This document shows, piece by piece, positions 36,714 to 45,729 of a DNA stretch of 64,000 bases (position 1 is the first letter of the stretch; each line of letters starts with the position of its first letter). The DNA comes from Candidatus Lumbricidiphila eiseniae (GTDB lineage Bacteria; Actinomycetota; Actinomycetes; Actinomycetales; Microbacteriaceae). The notes under the pieces were generated by a model that ran no database searches, was not told the DNA's origin, and worked only from the letters and a program-made list of their open reading frames with translations. The translations under genes were made by a program, and so were the position numbers. The stretch lies in assembly GCA_002529645.1 (NCBI GenBank), contig NAEP01000039.1:44697-108696 (forward strand), given 5' to 3'.

Positions 36714-37748
36714 TTATAGCGTCGGAGGGGAAGCATAATCTACCTGGGAGCGCCACCAGGGTGTCTCCACGAAACCACGCTTGAGATAAAGCAGTTCCAT
36801 CGCCCCCGTCCACCCCTCGACGCCATCGAGTGCCGAGAGGGTGTGGGAGATGAATTCGTTCAGATCCGCGACCGAGGGCGTGATCAGTTCACAGAACAGC
36901 GAGTTGTCATCCAGAATCGCGGCGAGGTAGCGCACCGCGGGGTACTGCGACAGCGCGGCGGCAACGGCCTGCAGTCGGGTAGGGCTCACACGCACCAGCA
37001 GGAGGGTCTCAGCGCCCATGCCGAGCGCGGCGGCGGGAACGAGAGTGAGGATGTCGATGCATCCCTTCGCACGGAGTCGGTCAAAGCGGCGACGCACGCT
37101 TGACTCGTTCATCCCCATTTTTTCACCAACCGCTCGTAGTGTTACTCGACCGTCCTCGTGTAGTTCAGTCAGAATGCGATAGTCCGCGTCGTCGAAGTGT
37201 GCTGGCTCGCAGGATTTATCCTTCACAAGCGACACCTTGTCGTCCTCAGCGGGAAGCTTCATCGTCTCTGCGTAGAGCTGACGACTCCAGTCGTGACCCA
37301 CCTTGTAGACGTGCATGATGATATTGCTGCGCCAGCTCTTGATGCCGACGACTGACTGCAGTGACTTGATGAGATGTGGGTAGTGGCTGGCACCCCCCGA
37401 CACAACCACTTCGGCCATGATGTCGTACTGCCCGGTCACGAGCGTGAGAAAGCGGATGTCCTCGTGCGCGAGCAGTGCCACGGCCACCTCCAACTGCGTG
37501 CCCGGGTGGCAGTTGAGCCGCACCAGGAACGAGTCCACCTGGCCCCAGCTGCCGAGGGCGGGCACAACCGCGATGCGCACAACACCGTCGGCGATGAGCT
37601 GCTGGCCACGCCGAGCGACCGTCGCGGTCGAGCTGCCGACCATTTCGGCGATCGCAGTCCAGCTGGCGCGCCCGTCGTACTGCAGGGCAACGATGATCTT
37701 GCGGTCAAGCCCGTCGAGTGTATCGAGTGCCTTTACACGATCGTGCAC
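36714..37748 (-). CDS. Lrp/AsnC family regulator with two DNA-binding domains
   Basis: Two AsnC-type helix-turn-helix units are present: LDRKIIVALQYDGRASWTAIAEMVGSS near the N-terminus and YRILTELHEDGRVTLRAVGEKMG near 185. Each is followed by a ligand-binding-like half (FLVRLNCHPGT, ETLLLVRVSPTR). The double-length form is known in actinobacteria. The upstream open frame overlaps the preceding hydrolase gene, so a GTG at 37748, overlapping that stop by 16 nt, is the likely start. It probably regulates the adjacent peptide/amino-acid genes. Confidence 0.88.
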   Translation of the reverse strand: MHDRVKALDTLDGLDRKIIVALQYDGRASWTAIAEMVGSSTATVARRGQQLIADGVVRIAVVPALGSWGQVDSFLVRLNCHPGTQLEVAVALLAHEDIRFLTLVTGQYDIMAEVVVSGGASHYPHLIKSLQSVVGIKSWRSNIIMHVYKVGHDWSRQLYAETMKLPAEDDKVSLVKDKSCEPAHFDDADYRILTELHEDGRVTLRAVGEKMGMNESSVRRRFDRLRAKGCIDILTLVPAAALGMGAETLLLVRVSPTRLQAVAAALSQYPAVRYLAAILDDNSLFCELITPSVADLNEFISHTLSALDGVEGWTGAMELLYLKRGFVETPWWRSQVDYASPPTL

Positions 37749-38644
37749 GACCGGGGCGGAACCACCTGGTGCAGGAAGCCGCGTACCGTGGCTGTCCAAT
37801 CCTCCGCCTCCTCGATTTGTGGGGAGTGCCCCGACTTCTCGAAGATCACCAGTTGTGCATCCGGGATGAGTGCGGTGATTGTCTCACTGCACGAGACCGG
37901 AGTGATCCAGTCCGTCCGCCCCACCGTGACAAGAGTGGGAACACTGATCCCGGGAAGCATCCCCTTCAAATTATAGTTCGGGAGATTCTCAGAGAAGGCA
38001 TAGTTGTGCGCCTCGTAGCGATACGGAGTCGTGGCGACCCTGCGTTCGACGGCCTCGGGGGCGTAGGTGAAGTCATACAGTGGCAGGATGGCGCGCCAGC
38101 ACTCACGCAGATCGTCGTTGTCGTGCACGCGCCCCTCATCAATCCGGTCGAATTTGTCCATGTCTACTGTGACCCGGCCGGAGGCCAGCGCGTTGGCGCG
38201 AGCAAGCTTGGAATGGGAGTTATCAGCCGCGGTGTCACGCAACACCAGAGCAAGCACCCGTTCCGGGTAGCGGATGGCATACTCCAGCGCCATGAAACCA
38301 CCGTAGGAGCCGCCCGCCATAATGATCTGCTCGGCACCGACCCACTCGCGCAGGGCATCAATATCGGCAGCCCACTGCTCGTGACTAAACTCACCGCTAC
38401 CTTCGCTCTGGCCGGAGCCGCGCGCGTCGAACACAACAACCCTGTACTCATCGGCGAGTCGGCCGAAACTGGCACGCGGCTCGGCTCGGGAACCAAGGCC
38501 GGGAGCACCGTGGTGCGTGATGATGACCGGGGCCCCCTCGGGGCCAAGCACCTCCACGGCGAGTCGGTTACCGTTGATCTCGACGCACTCGGCGGTGGTC
38601 GTAGCAGCGGCGAATTCCGGAGAGACATTCTGGTTTTCGGTCAC
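37733..38644 (-). CDS. alpha/beta hydrolase, proline iminopeptidase-like (S33)
   Basis: This 303-residue protein has the oxyanion strand HHGAPGLGSR (like the HGGPG motif of prolyl aminopeptidases), VVFDARGSGQS, the nucleophile elbow GGSYGG, an acid residue in TVGRTDWITP and the His in KSGHSPQ. The triad is complete. It may release N-terminal proline from peptides delivered by the neighbouring transporter. It starts 11 bp after the end of the broken M24 peptidase frame. Confidence 0.88.
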   Translation of the reverse strand: MTENQNVSPEFAAATTTAECVEINGNRLAVEVLGPEGAPVIITHHGAPGLGSRAEPRASFGRLADEYRVVVFDARGSGQSEGSGEFSHEQWAADIDALREWVGAEQIIMAGGSYGGFMALEYAIRYPERVLALVLRDTAADNSHSKLARANALASGRVTVDMDKFDRIDEGRVHDNDDLRECWRAILPLYDFTYAPEAVERRVATTPYRYEAHNYAFSENLPNYNLKGMLPGISVPTLVTVGRTDWITPVSCSETITALIPDAQLVIFEKSGHSPQIEEAEDWTATVRGFLHQVVPPRSCTIV

Positions 38645-38655
38645 CGATGTTCCTT

Positions 38656-39828
38656 TCAGAGGGAAATAGTGCAGCTTGCGAGGTCACGGGGGAAGCTCGT
38701 GAGCGGCCTGGCACCGTCTTCGGTAACCAGCATGCTGTCTGAGATGCGGTAGCCAGCGTGACCCGGAATATAAATACCGGGTTCGTTCGAGACGATCATG
38801 CCAACCTCCAGCGGGGTCACATCACCGTCCTCCAGTCACGGCGGCTCGTGCATCCCGAGCCCGATCCCGTGACCCTGTCGGTGGCGAAGAAACCCGCCCA
38901 GCCCCGCGTCACGGATGACATTGAGGCAGTCACGGTTGGCGCCGCGACACTCCCGGCCCGGATAGATCGCGCGACCGCCGATCTCCTGGGCTAGGCGCAC
39001 GGCGTCGTGATAGCGGCGCTGTTCGAAGCTGGGCTCCCCCAGCACGAACGTGCGCTCACCCTCGACAAACCGACCGCCGACGGCACAGCCCAGTGAGAGC
39101 ATGAAGGTGTCACCGGGGCGCAGCCGGTAGCCGGAGGGCAAGCCGTGCGGGTATGCGGAGTTGGCACCGGCGTACACCAAGCCACCGGCAAGCGGTGAGA
39201 CAACGACCACATCGTCGTGCTCAGCGTACATCGTTGCCACGCCCACACCACCAACGTGTGACGCGAGTTCGGCCTCCGTCGGAAGTTCACCACCGGATCT
39301 GATGCCCTCGCACACCAACCCGACGCCTGCCTCCAACATAAGATCGGTGATGCGCGCGGCCTCCTCGTGCAGTGCGATCTCCTCGGGCAGCTTAACGAAG
39401 CGGGCAACGGTGATGAGCGAGGTGGGTACCGCCTCGGTGACGACCAACTCTGCGAACGCCGCCTTCTGGCGCTCCCACGTCATCCCGGTCGAGTAGCCGA
39501 CGCGGCCGGCCCGACCAACACGCTCGGCAAGGGCGCGGAACGGCGGCAGCACGCCAGGAAATTCAGGATACGAGACGATGTCGGCGCGCGCATTCTGGCG
39601 CTGGGCGTTCTCCCGTTCCAATTCCGGAACAAGCAGCACGGTGCCGCCGTCAACGTTGACCCACACGGCGACCGGGCGTTCGCAGGGGTGGTGGAAAAAG
39701 CCGGTCAGATAGGCAACATCTTCCGGCGAATCGGTGAGTAGGGCGTCTAGAGCTTCCCTCCGCATGCGCTCGCGAGCGCCATCCTGCAGTTGGTCGAGCA
39801 CATCAGCACTCAGGCGGGTAGTGAACAC
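38656..39828 (-). pseudogene. M24 family Xaa-Pro peptidase interrupted by an in-frame TGA
   Basis: From ATG 39828 the frame encodes a creatinase/Xaa-Pro-peptidase fold, up to HRQGHGIGLGMHEPP, then meets TGA (38836-38838). The same frame continues without a shift as LEDGDVTPLEVGMIVSNEPG, IYIPGHAGYRISDSML and more, to a stop at 38656. The family normally has Trp here (HEPPW), so one TGG-to-TGA change explains the break. The truncated 330-residue product lacks the C-terminal Glu metal ligands (SNEPG, GYRISD) and should be inactive unless the stop is read through. A sequencing error is the main alternative. Confidence 0.88.
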
Positions 39829-39856
39829 GATCCTCCTTCGGGTCGGGTCAACACGG

Positions 39857-40756
39857 TTAACGGCGACGCGAACGCGGGTTGCGGGCGTCGTTATAGGCGA
39901 CAGAGAGCAGTGTCGCGGCGAGAACGAGCATCAGGATTGCAATGGAGGGAAACAGGGTCAGCCACCACGCACTCGACATTGCACCAGACTGCTGCGCCTC
40001 GTAGAGGATCCGTCCCCATGACCACGCGTTCGGGTCTCCGAGACCGAGAAACGCGAGGCCGGCGGCCGAGAGCACGGCGCGCGAAGCGGTCACCACAACC
40101 GAGACGACGATGACCGGTGTCACGGCCGGCACGATGTGTCGCGCGATGATCCAGAGCGGGGACGTGGTCATGAGTCGTGCCGCATCAACATAGGGCAGTT
40201 GCACGACGATGAGGGCCTGTGATCGCACGAGCCGGGTAACCTCCGGCCACGAGAATGCGGCGACGACCAGAATGATAGTCGTCGTGCTCGGTCCCACGAG
40301 AGCGGCAATGAGAATCATGAGCGGCAGTACCGGCAACGAGAGCGTCACATCGACCAACACGCTGACGAAGCTGTCTAGCCGCCGGAAGTACGCCCCGATC
40401 ACGGCGATCACCGTGCCCACCACAATCGCGATGGCAGAGGCGGCAACTGCCACCAGGATGCTCTGCTGCGAACCCCAGACGACCTCACCGAAAACATCGC
40501 GGCCCAGACTGTCTGTTCCAAACCAGTGCTGTGGGTTCGGTGAGGCAAGCACGGGATCGCCGTAACTGGGTGGGTACGGTGCGATAAGCGGCGCCGCGAC
40601 CGCCGCGATCACGAGCAGCAGGAGAATGCCCAGTGCCAACATGCCGAGCGGTTCCCGGCGGAATGCCCGCCAGGTCTGCAGACTCGCACGCCCGTTCTCG
40701 AAGGCAACCGGCTCAGATCCGGTCACCTCCACGGCCACCGCCGCTGTGTTCCTCAT
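39857..40756 (-). CDS. peptide ABC transporter permease, DppC/OppC type
   Basis: The product is 299 aa, with the cytoplasmic N-terminus then a first helix GMLALGILLLLVIAAVAAPLI. HWFGTDSLGRDVFGEVVWGS is the signature of DppC/OppC proteins. The permease motif near 205 (PYVDAARLMTTSPLWIIARH) contacts the ATPases. It overlaps the partner permease gene by 4 nt. With the lipoprotein, second permease and the two divergent ATPases it makes a complete peptide importer. Confidence 0.93.
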   Translation of the reverse strand: MRNTAAVAVEVTGSEPVAFENGRASLQTWRAFRREPLGMLALGILLLLVIAAVAAPLIAPYPPSYGDPVLASPNPQHWFGTDSLGRDVFGEVVWGSQQSILVAVAASAIAIVVGTVIAVIGAYFRRLDSFVSVLVDVTLSLPVLPLMILIAALVGPSTTTIILVVAAFSWPEVTRLVRSQALIVVQLPYVDAARLMTTSPLWIIARHIVPAVTPVIVVSVVVTASRAVLSAAGLAFLGLGDPNAWSWGRILYEAQQSGAMSSAWWLTLFPSIAILMLVLAATLLSVAYNDARNPRSRRR

Positions 40757-41715
40757 GCCTTTTTCACTCTCGGGTCAAGGAAACCGTAGACGGTGTCTGT
40801 GATCATATTCGCAACCACCACCGTGATTGCCAGGGCCAGGAACGCGCCCTGAAGTACGGGAAAATCGAGCTGGGTGACCGCCTCATAAATCCCGCGTCCG
40901 ATGCCGGGGTAGGCGAAAACGGTCTCGGTGAGCACCGCTCCCCCCACGAGAAAGCCAAGCTGGAGACCTATCAGAGTCGTGGTCGGCAGCAGTGCGTTGC
41001 GCAGGGCGTGCCTCCACAGCACTCGACGATACGGGAGGCCGTTCGCCTTCGCGAGCAGCGTGTAGTCCTCGCGGAGCGCGTCAATGAGAGTGGAGCGCAT
41101 CGTCAGGACGTACGAACCAAGCTGCACAAGCATCAGTGACAGGGCCGGCAGGGCGAGGTGCGTCGCCACACTTCCGTACCACGCCAGCCCGTAGGCATCC
41201 TGATCGTACGCGCCACCGATCGGAAGCCAGCCGAGCATCAGACCGAACACAAAGAGGAAGAGCACGCCGATGCTCGGCACGAAAATGGACTGGCCGGTTA
41301 CCCCGATGATTTGCACGAGGCGGTCAAGAAATCGGCCTCGGTGAGAGGCCGCCAGCACCCCCAGCGGGATGCCGACGGCCACTGTTGTCACAAGTGCGGT
41401 GCCCGTGAGCAATAACGTCCACGGAAGGCGCTGCATGAGCACATCAAACACCGGAATTGACTGGGTGAATGATACTCCCAGATTGCCCTGAACCACCTGC
41501 CACAGATAGATGCCGTACTGCACAATCAGCGGTTGATCGAGACCGTACTCCTTCAAAAGGATGGCCCGTGTCTCCTCGGTCATGTTCGGACTAGCGATCG
41601 CCAGCGCCGGATCTCCGGGCAGCAAGCGCAGGAGGAGGAAGGTCACGGTCACGGCGAACCAGATCGTGAGCACTCCCCGCCCGAGCCGTGGAATCAGAAA
41701 CAGGAACCGAGACAC
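40753..41715 (-). CDS. peptide ABC transporter permease, DppB/OppB type
   Basis: The likely start is GTG 41715, giving 320 residues beginning VSRFLFLIPRLGRGVLTIWF; a longer open frame would run into the preceding lipoprotein gene. LLRLLPGDPALAIASPN and the late segment ETVFAYPGIGRGIYEAVTQLDFP are diagnostic of DppB/OppB permeases. Six membrane segments are visible. It lies 20 bp after the substrate-binding protein gene. Confidence 0.93.
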   Translation of the reverse strand: MSRFLFLIPRLGRGVLTIWFAVTVTFLLLRLLPGDPALAIASPNMTEETRAILLKEYGLDQPLIVQYGIYLWQVVQGNLGVSFTQSIPVFDVLMQRLPWTLLLTGTALVTTVAVGIPLGVLAASHRGRFLDRLVQIIGVTGQSIFVPSIGVLFLFVFGLMLGWLPIGGAYDQDAYGLAWYGSVATHLALPALSLMLVQLGSYVLTMRSTLIDALREDYTLLAKANGLPYRRVLWRHALRNALLPTTTLIGLQLGFLVGGAVLTETVFAYPGIGRGIYEAVTQLDFPVLQGAFLALAITVVVANMITDTVYGFLDPRVKKA

Positions 41716-41735
41716 GCGGGCTCTTTCTCGCTCGG

Positions 41736-43349
41736 CTACTTGCCGGTCGGGTGCGCACCGGCGAGGGACACCGGGTTGACAAGGGACAGCAGCTCGCTGG
41801 GCTTCGAGACGAACCCGGTCCACTTCGAACTGTGTGCGAAGTACAGGTTCTGCGTGTACATAATGTTGTCGTACACGTTGTCCCGCACGATCTTCGCCGC
41901 CTCCCGCATCAGCGTGACCTTTTTGCCCTTGTCGGTTGTCGCGGCACCCTGGGCGATCAGATCGTTGAGCTTTGAGTCATTGACGTGGGTGTAGTTGATC
42001 GCACCGCCGGGCAGGTAGGAGAGCGTCATGTTGGTCACCGGGTCATCCATGATCGCGAAATTTCCCGCGTAGATATCAAAGTCACCCTTGTTCGTCTTGG
42101 CGAGGTAGGTGTTGCGCTCCGTTCCCTGCAGTTCGATCACAATACCCGCCTGCGCCGCGCTGTCTTTCACGAGGGTTGCCCACTGACTCGTGACGCTGTC
42201 CTGCAGCGAGTAGATGAGTCGAAACTTCACCGGAAACACCCCGCCGGAGCCAGCGGTGTAGCCCGCTTTCTCCATGAGGCGACGGGACTTGTCGGTGCTG
42301 AAGTCGTATTCCGTGATGGAACTGTCGTAGTAGTCCTTCAACACCGGCATCAGCGGGCTGGAACCGGTCGAGACCGCTTGGCCCTGCAACACAACCTTGC
42401 GGATCGCCTCGTAGTCGACCGCGTGGGCGAGCGCCTGACGCACCTCGAGCTTCGCGAGATCCGGGTTGTCCATGTTGTAGGTCATGTGGGCGTAGCCAAG
42501 TCCGACCGATTCCTCGACTGTGACCCCACTGGTCGCCTTCAGCTTGGCAACCTGCGCGGGCGGCAGGGCGTTAGCGATCAGATCAACCTCACCGCTCTGC
42601 AGTGCCAAGATCTCGGTGTTGATGTCCGGAAACACCCGGAACACAACATGGGCCGACAGCGGGGTTCCACCGCTGATCAGTGGATAGGTGTCAACCCGAT
42701 CCAGCGTATAGCTCTGTCCAACCTGAACCTTTGTCAGCTTGTAGGGACCGGCGCTCACCCACCCGCCATCGGTTCCATCGTTCGCGAACTTCGCCACCGA
42801 TGCCGCCTTCTCAAAGACATGCTTGGGGACGATGTTGCCCCAGAAGCCGATCTCCTCGACAACCGACGAGTCGGGCTTGGTGAGTGTGAACTCAACCCGC
42901 GTTGGCGAAACCGCTGTGGCGGTGTCGAGGTTGGCGAGTTGACCATAGAAGGTGCCAGAGGGCTTGTCTTTCTTAACCGCGTTCATGGTCCATGCCACGT
43001 CTTCTGCGGTCAACGGCTGCCCGTCGCTCCATTTCAGATCGTGACGAATCTCATAAAACCCGGTTTTTTCGTTCACGTATCCCCACTTGGTCGCCACCTG
43101 CGGCACCTTCGAGCCGTCGTTCGCGATGCTCAGCAGATGCGGATACATGAGGTTTGTGATCCAGTAGTCGCTGCGACTGTTGCCGATCAGTGGGTTGTAG
43201 TTGACGACATCGGTGGTCGTCGCCACCGTCAGCGTCTGCGAACCGGCCACCGCCGTGGCGGCGGGTGGTGCGCTGGGGGCACAGGCACTCAGCGTCAGCG
43301 CCGATGCGACAAGTGCCGCTGCGGCGAGTGCGATTTTCCGTGGATACAT
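41736..43349 (-). CDS. peptide ABC transporter substrate-binding lipoprotein (SBP family 5)
   Basis: From ATG 43349 (AAGGAGG 10 nt upstream, TGATG overlap with the dipeptidase stop) this is a 537-residue lipoprotein. The signal has lipobox LSAC near residue 22. YEIRHDLKWSDGQPLTAEDVAW and EVRQALAHAVDYEAIRKVVL are typical of DppA/OppA-type binding proteins. It captures peptides at the cell surface for the following permeases. Confidence 0.94.
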   Translation of the reverse strand: MYPRKIALAAAALVASALTLSACAPSAPPAATAVAGSQTLTVATTTDVVNYNPLIGNSRSDYWITNLMYPHLLSIANDGSKVPQVATKWGYVNEKTGFYEIRHDLKWSDGQPLTAEDVAWTMNAVKKDKPSGTFYGQLANLDTATAVSPTRVEFTLTKPDSSVVEEIGFWGNIVPKHVFEKAASVAKFANDGTDGGWVSAGPYKLTKVQVGQSYTLDRVDTYPLISGGTPLSAHVVFRVFPDINTEILALQSGEVDLIANALPPAQVAKLKATSGVTVEESVGLGYAHMTYNMDNPDLAKLEVRQALAHAVDYEAIRKVVLQGQAVSTGSSPLMPVLKDYYDSSITEYDFSTDKSRRLMEKAGYTAGSGGVFPVKFRLIYSLQDSVTSQWATLVKDSAAQAGIVIELQGTERNTYLAKTNKGDFDIYAGNFAIMDDPVTNMTLSYLPGGAINYTHVNDSKLNDLIAQGAATTDKGKKVTLMREAAKIVRDNVYDNIMYTQNLYFAHSSKWTGFVSKPSELLSLVNPVSLAGAHPTGK

Positions 43350-44557
43350 CAGACCCACACCTCCTTCAGGACTCGAAGAGTGTTACCACCCACGACGGCG
43401 CGAATCTCGTCGTCGGAGTAGGCGTGTGTGACAAGCCACCCGATGATGTTGAAGAACTCTTCGGCCGGATTCTCGATCCCGTCGACGTACTCCACTCTCT
43501 CGTAGTCGACATGACCGTGCGCCTGGCTGATCGACAGGTTCGACGAGAACGCATCGTGGAGGCCGACATGGTCGCCAAAGAGCGTGTCGGGACCGAAACT
43601 GACGTGCTCCAGACCCACAAGATCCACGCAGAACGTGAAGTGATCCATCACCGACTCGAGCGAGTGGCGGGGATGCTGCGGAGACAGGGTCGTGTGCGGT
43701 GCCGCTTCGATACCAATGACACCGCCGCGCTGGGCGCACTCGATGATCGTCTCGTCTGTTTTCATGCGGTTGGTCGGCCACAGGCTGCGGGCACCGGCGT
43801 GGGTGATAAACACGGGCTTGGTGGACGCCTTGATTGCGTCCACCGCCGTGCGGTCACCCGAGTGCGAGACGTCAATCGCAATGCCGAGCTTGTTCATCCG
43901 CTCGACAGCGCGCTCGCCGAAGTAGGTGAGACCACCGTCACCACGCTCTTTCAGGCCCGAGCCGAGCGTGTTGGCCTCGGAGTAGGCAATGCCCATCTGG
44001 CGCACTCCGAACCCGTAGAGCACATCGAGCCGATCCACCTCGTTTTCGATCATCGTTGCGGCTTCGAGCGCAAAAATGTGTGCGATGCGACCGGTTTCTG
44101 CGGCATACTCGATGTCTTTGACCGTCTCACCCTTGATGATGAAATCCTGGTGCGCAAGGTCCGCCATGCGCACACCGAGATCAAAAAGGACATCCTGATA
44201 CTTCCAGCCAGCATCGCTGGAGATGCAGCACGTGCCATCCATCCCATTGTCAAAGACGGCGGTAAGGCCCGAGCGGCTGAGGCCCTCGTAGCCGGTTGGT
44301 TCGCGGCCCTGACGGATGTGCTCGCGAAGCTGGGTCATGTCCTCGGGGAAAACCTGGACATGGTCGTGCAGAGAGATGACCGTGGATTCGGCCAGCAGTC
44401 GCGTGGTGCGCTCGCGCTGTGCATCGCTGAGATCGAGACCCGCATACTCGGGGACCCGGTTGATCTGTTTCGCGTAGCGGAAGGCCCGGTAGTCCTTGCC
44501 GGCTTCGAGGTAGTCGTAGGCCGTGTAGCCGGTGTAGCGCAGGGAGGGATCGAGCAT
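43349..44557 (-). CDS. membrane dipeptidase-like metallopeptidase, M19 family
   Basis: The start is ATG 44557, with AAGGAG 5 nt upstream, giving 402 residues. STVISLHDHVQVF carries the HxD zinc motif, IAHIFALEAATMI the bridging Glu, and AIDVSHSGD and FITHAGAR the two further His ligands. Family M19 (renal dipeptidase type) cleaves L-Xaa-D-Xaa or D-containing dipeptides. As first gene of the minus-strand run it probably processes what the transporter imports. It is divergent from the ATPase genes, with 164 bp between that should hold both promoters. Confidence 0.92.
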   Translation of the reverse strand: MLDPSLRYTGYTAYDYLEAGKDYRAFRYAKQINRVPEYAGLDLSDAQRERTTRLLAESTVISLHDHVQVFPEDMTQLREHIRQGREPTGYEGLSRSGLTAVFDNGMDGTCCISSDAGWKYQDVLFDLGVRMADLAHQDFIIKGETVKDIEYAAETGRIAHIFALEAATMIENEVDRLDVLYGFGVRQMGIAYSEANTLGSGLKERGDGGLTYFGERAVERMNKLGIAIDVSHSGDRTAVDAIKASTKPVFITHAGARSLWPTNRMKTDETIIECAQRGGVIGIEAAPHTTLSPQHPRHSLESVMDHFTFCVDLVGLEHVSFGPDTLFGDHVGLHDAFSSNLSISQAHGHVDYERVEYVDGIENPAEEFFNIIGWLVTHAYSDDEIRAVVGGNTLRVLKEVWV

Positions 44558-44721
44558 GCTTCTCCTTGTGTCCTGGTGAGGGGTGGTCAGTGTGCACGCC
44601 TGCACAGTAGGTCATAATCTGGCGCATATTCGGCATCTGTGTCAATATTTATTTGAAAATTCGGCAAATTTGTTTCCTGATTGAAACATTCCGGAAATAA
44701 CACTCGTGCAAGGATGTCAGC

Positions 44722-45729
44722 GTGGACAGCAAAACCAGTCACAGTTCCCGGGTGCTGCTCGTGCGGAATCTCTCCGTCACGATCACCGGCTCGGGGCCAG
44801 AGATACCTGCCGTGCGCGAGGTGGATCTGAGCATCGATCGAGGCGAATTTGTTGCACTTCTGGGCGAGTCCGGCTCCGGCAAGTCCGTCACCGCCCGCGC
44901 CATCATGGGCCTCGGTGATGAAAACACCCGGGTCGAGGCCGACCAACTGCGTCTGGGGGATGCCGATCTGCTCGTGTTGAGCGAGGAGGCCCGCCGCAAG
45001 CTTCGCGGCGAGCGAATGACGCTGGTGCTCCAGGATGCCCTCTCTGCCCTCAACCCGGTCATGACCATCGGCGACCAGATCGGCGAAATCTTCCGAGTAC
45101 ACCGCGGAGCGAGTCGGCGTCAGGCCCACGCTCAGGCCGTCGAGTTGCTCGGTCTCGTCCGTATTCCGGCCCCTTCCCGACGCGTTAATGACTATCCCCA
45201 CCAGTTCTCGGGCGGTATGCGCCAGCGCATCCTCATCGCGATGGCGATCGCCCTCGACCCCGAGTTGCTGATCGCCGACGAGCCCACCACCGCTCTTGAT
45301 GTCACCGTACAGGCGCAAATCCTGGACCTCCTTGGCACGCTGCGCGACCAACTCGGAATGGGTGTTCTGCTCATCACGCACGATCTCGGTGTCGTGATGG
45401 AGGTCGCGGACCACGTGTCCGTCATGTACGCGGGACGAATTGTCGAAAGCGGCGACGCCGACACCGTATTCGCGCATCCCGCGCACCCATACACCGAGGC
45501 ACTTCTGCGCTCGGTGCCGCAGGCCGCCCAGCGCGGTTCTGACCTGTTGACCATCCCCGGCTCGCCACCGAGCCTCACCCGCGTACCAGCGGGATGCAGC
45601 TTCCACCCGCGCTGCGACCTCGCTGTGACCGCGTGTGCGACCACCCGACCTCCGCTCACCGACACCATCCCCGGCAGACGGGTCGCCTGCCTCCGATCTG
45701 AGGAGTTCACCGGTGAACTCGTTTCCTGA
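44722..45729 (+). CDS. peptide ABC transporter ATP-binding protein, DppD type
   Basis: The GTG-started 335-residue protein has Walker A GESGSGKS around 48-55, the signature FSGGMRQR, Walker B LLIADEPTTALDVTVQ and the C-terminal oligopeptide domain SFHPRCDLAVTACATT, with the Cys residues that hold a cluster or disulphide. It overlaps the next ATPase gene by 17 nt. Together they energise the permeases encoded on the opposite strand. Confidence 0.94.
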   Translation: MDSKTSHSSRVLLVRNLSVTITGSGPEIPAVREVDLSIDRGEFVALLGESGSGKSVTARAIMGLGDENTRVEADQLRLGDADLLVLSEEARRKLRGERMTLVLQDALSALNPVMTIGDQIGEIFRVHRGASRRQAHAQAVELLGLVRIPAPSRRVNDYPHQFSGGMRQRILIAMAIALDPELLIADEPTTALDVTVQAQILDLLGTLRDQLGMGVLLITHDLGVVMEVADHVSVMYAGRIVESGDADTVFAHPAHPYTEALLRSVPQAAQRGSDLLTIPGSPPSLTRVPAGCSFHPRCDLAVTACATTRPPLTDTIPGRRVACLRSEEFTGELVS

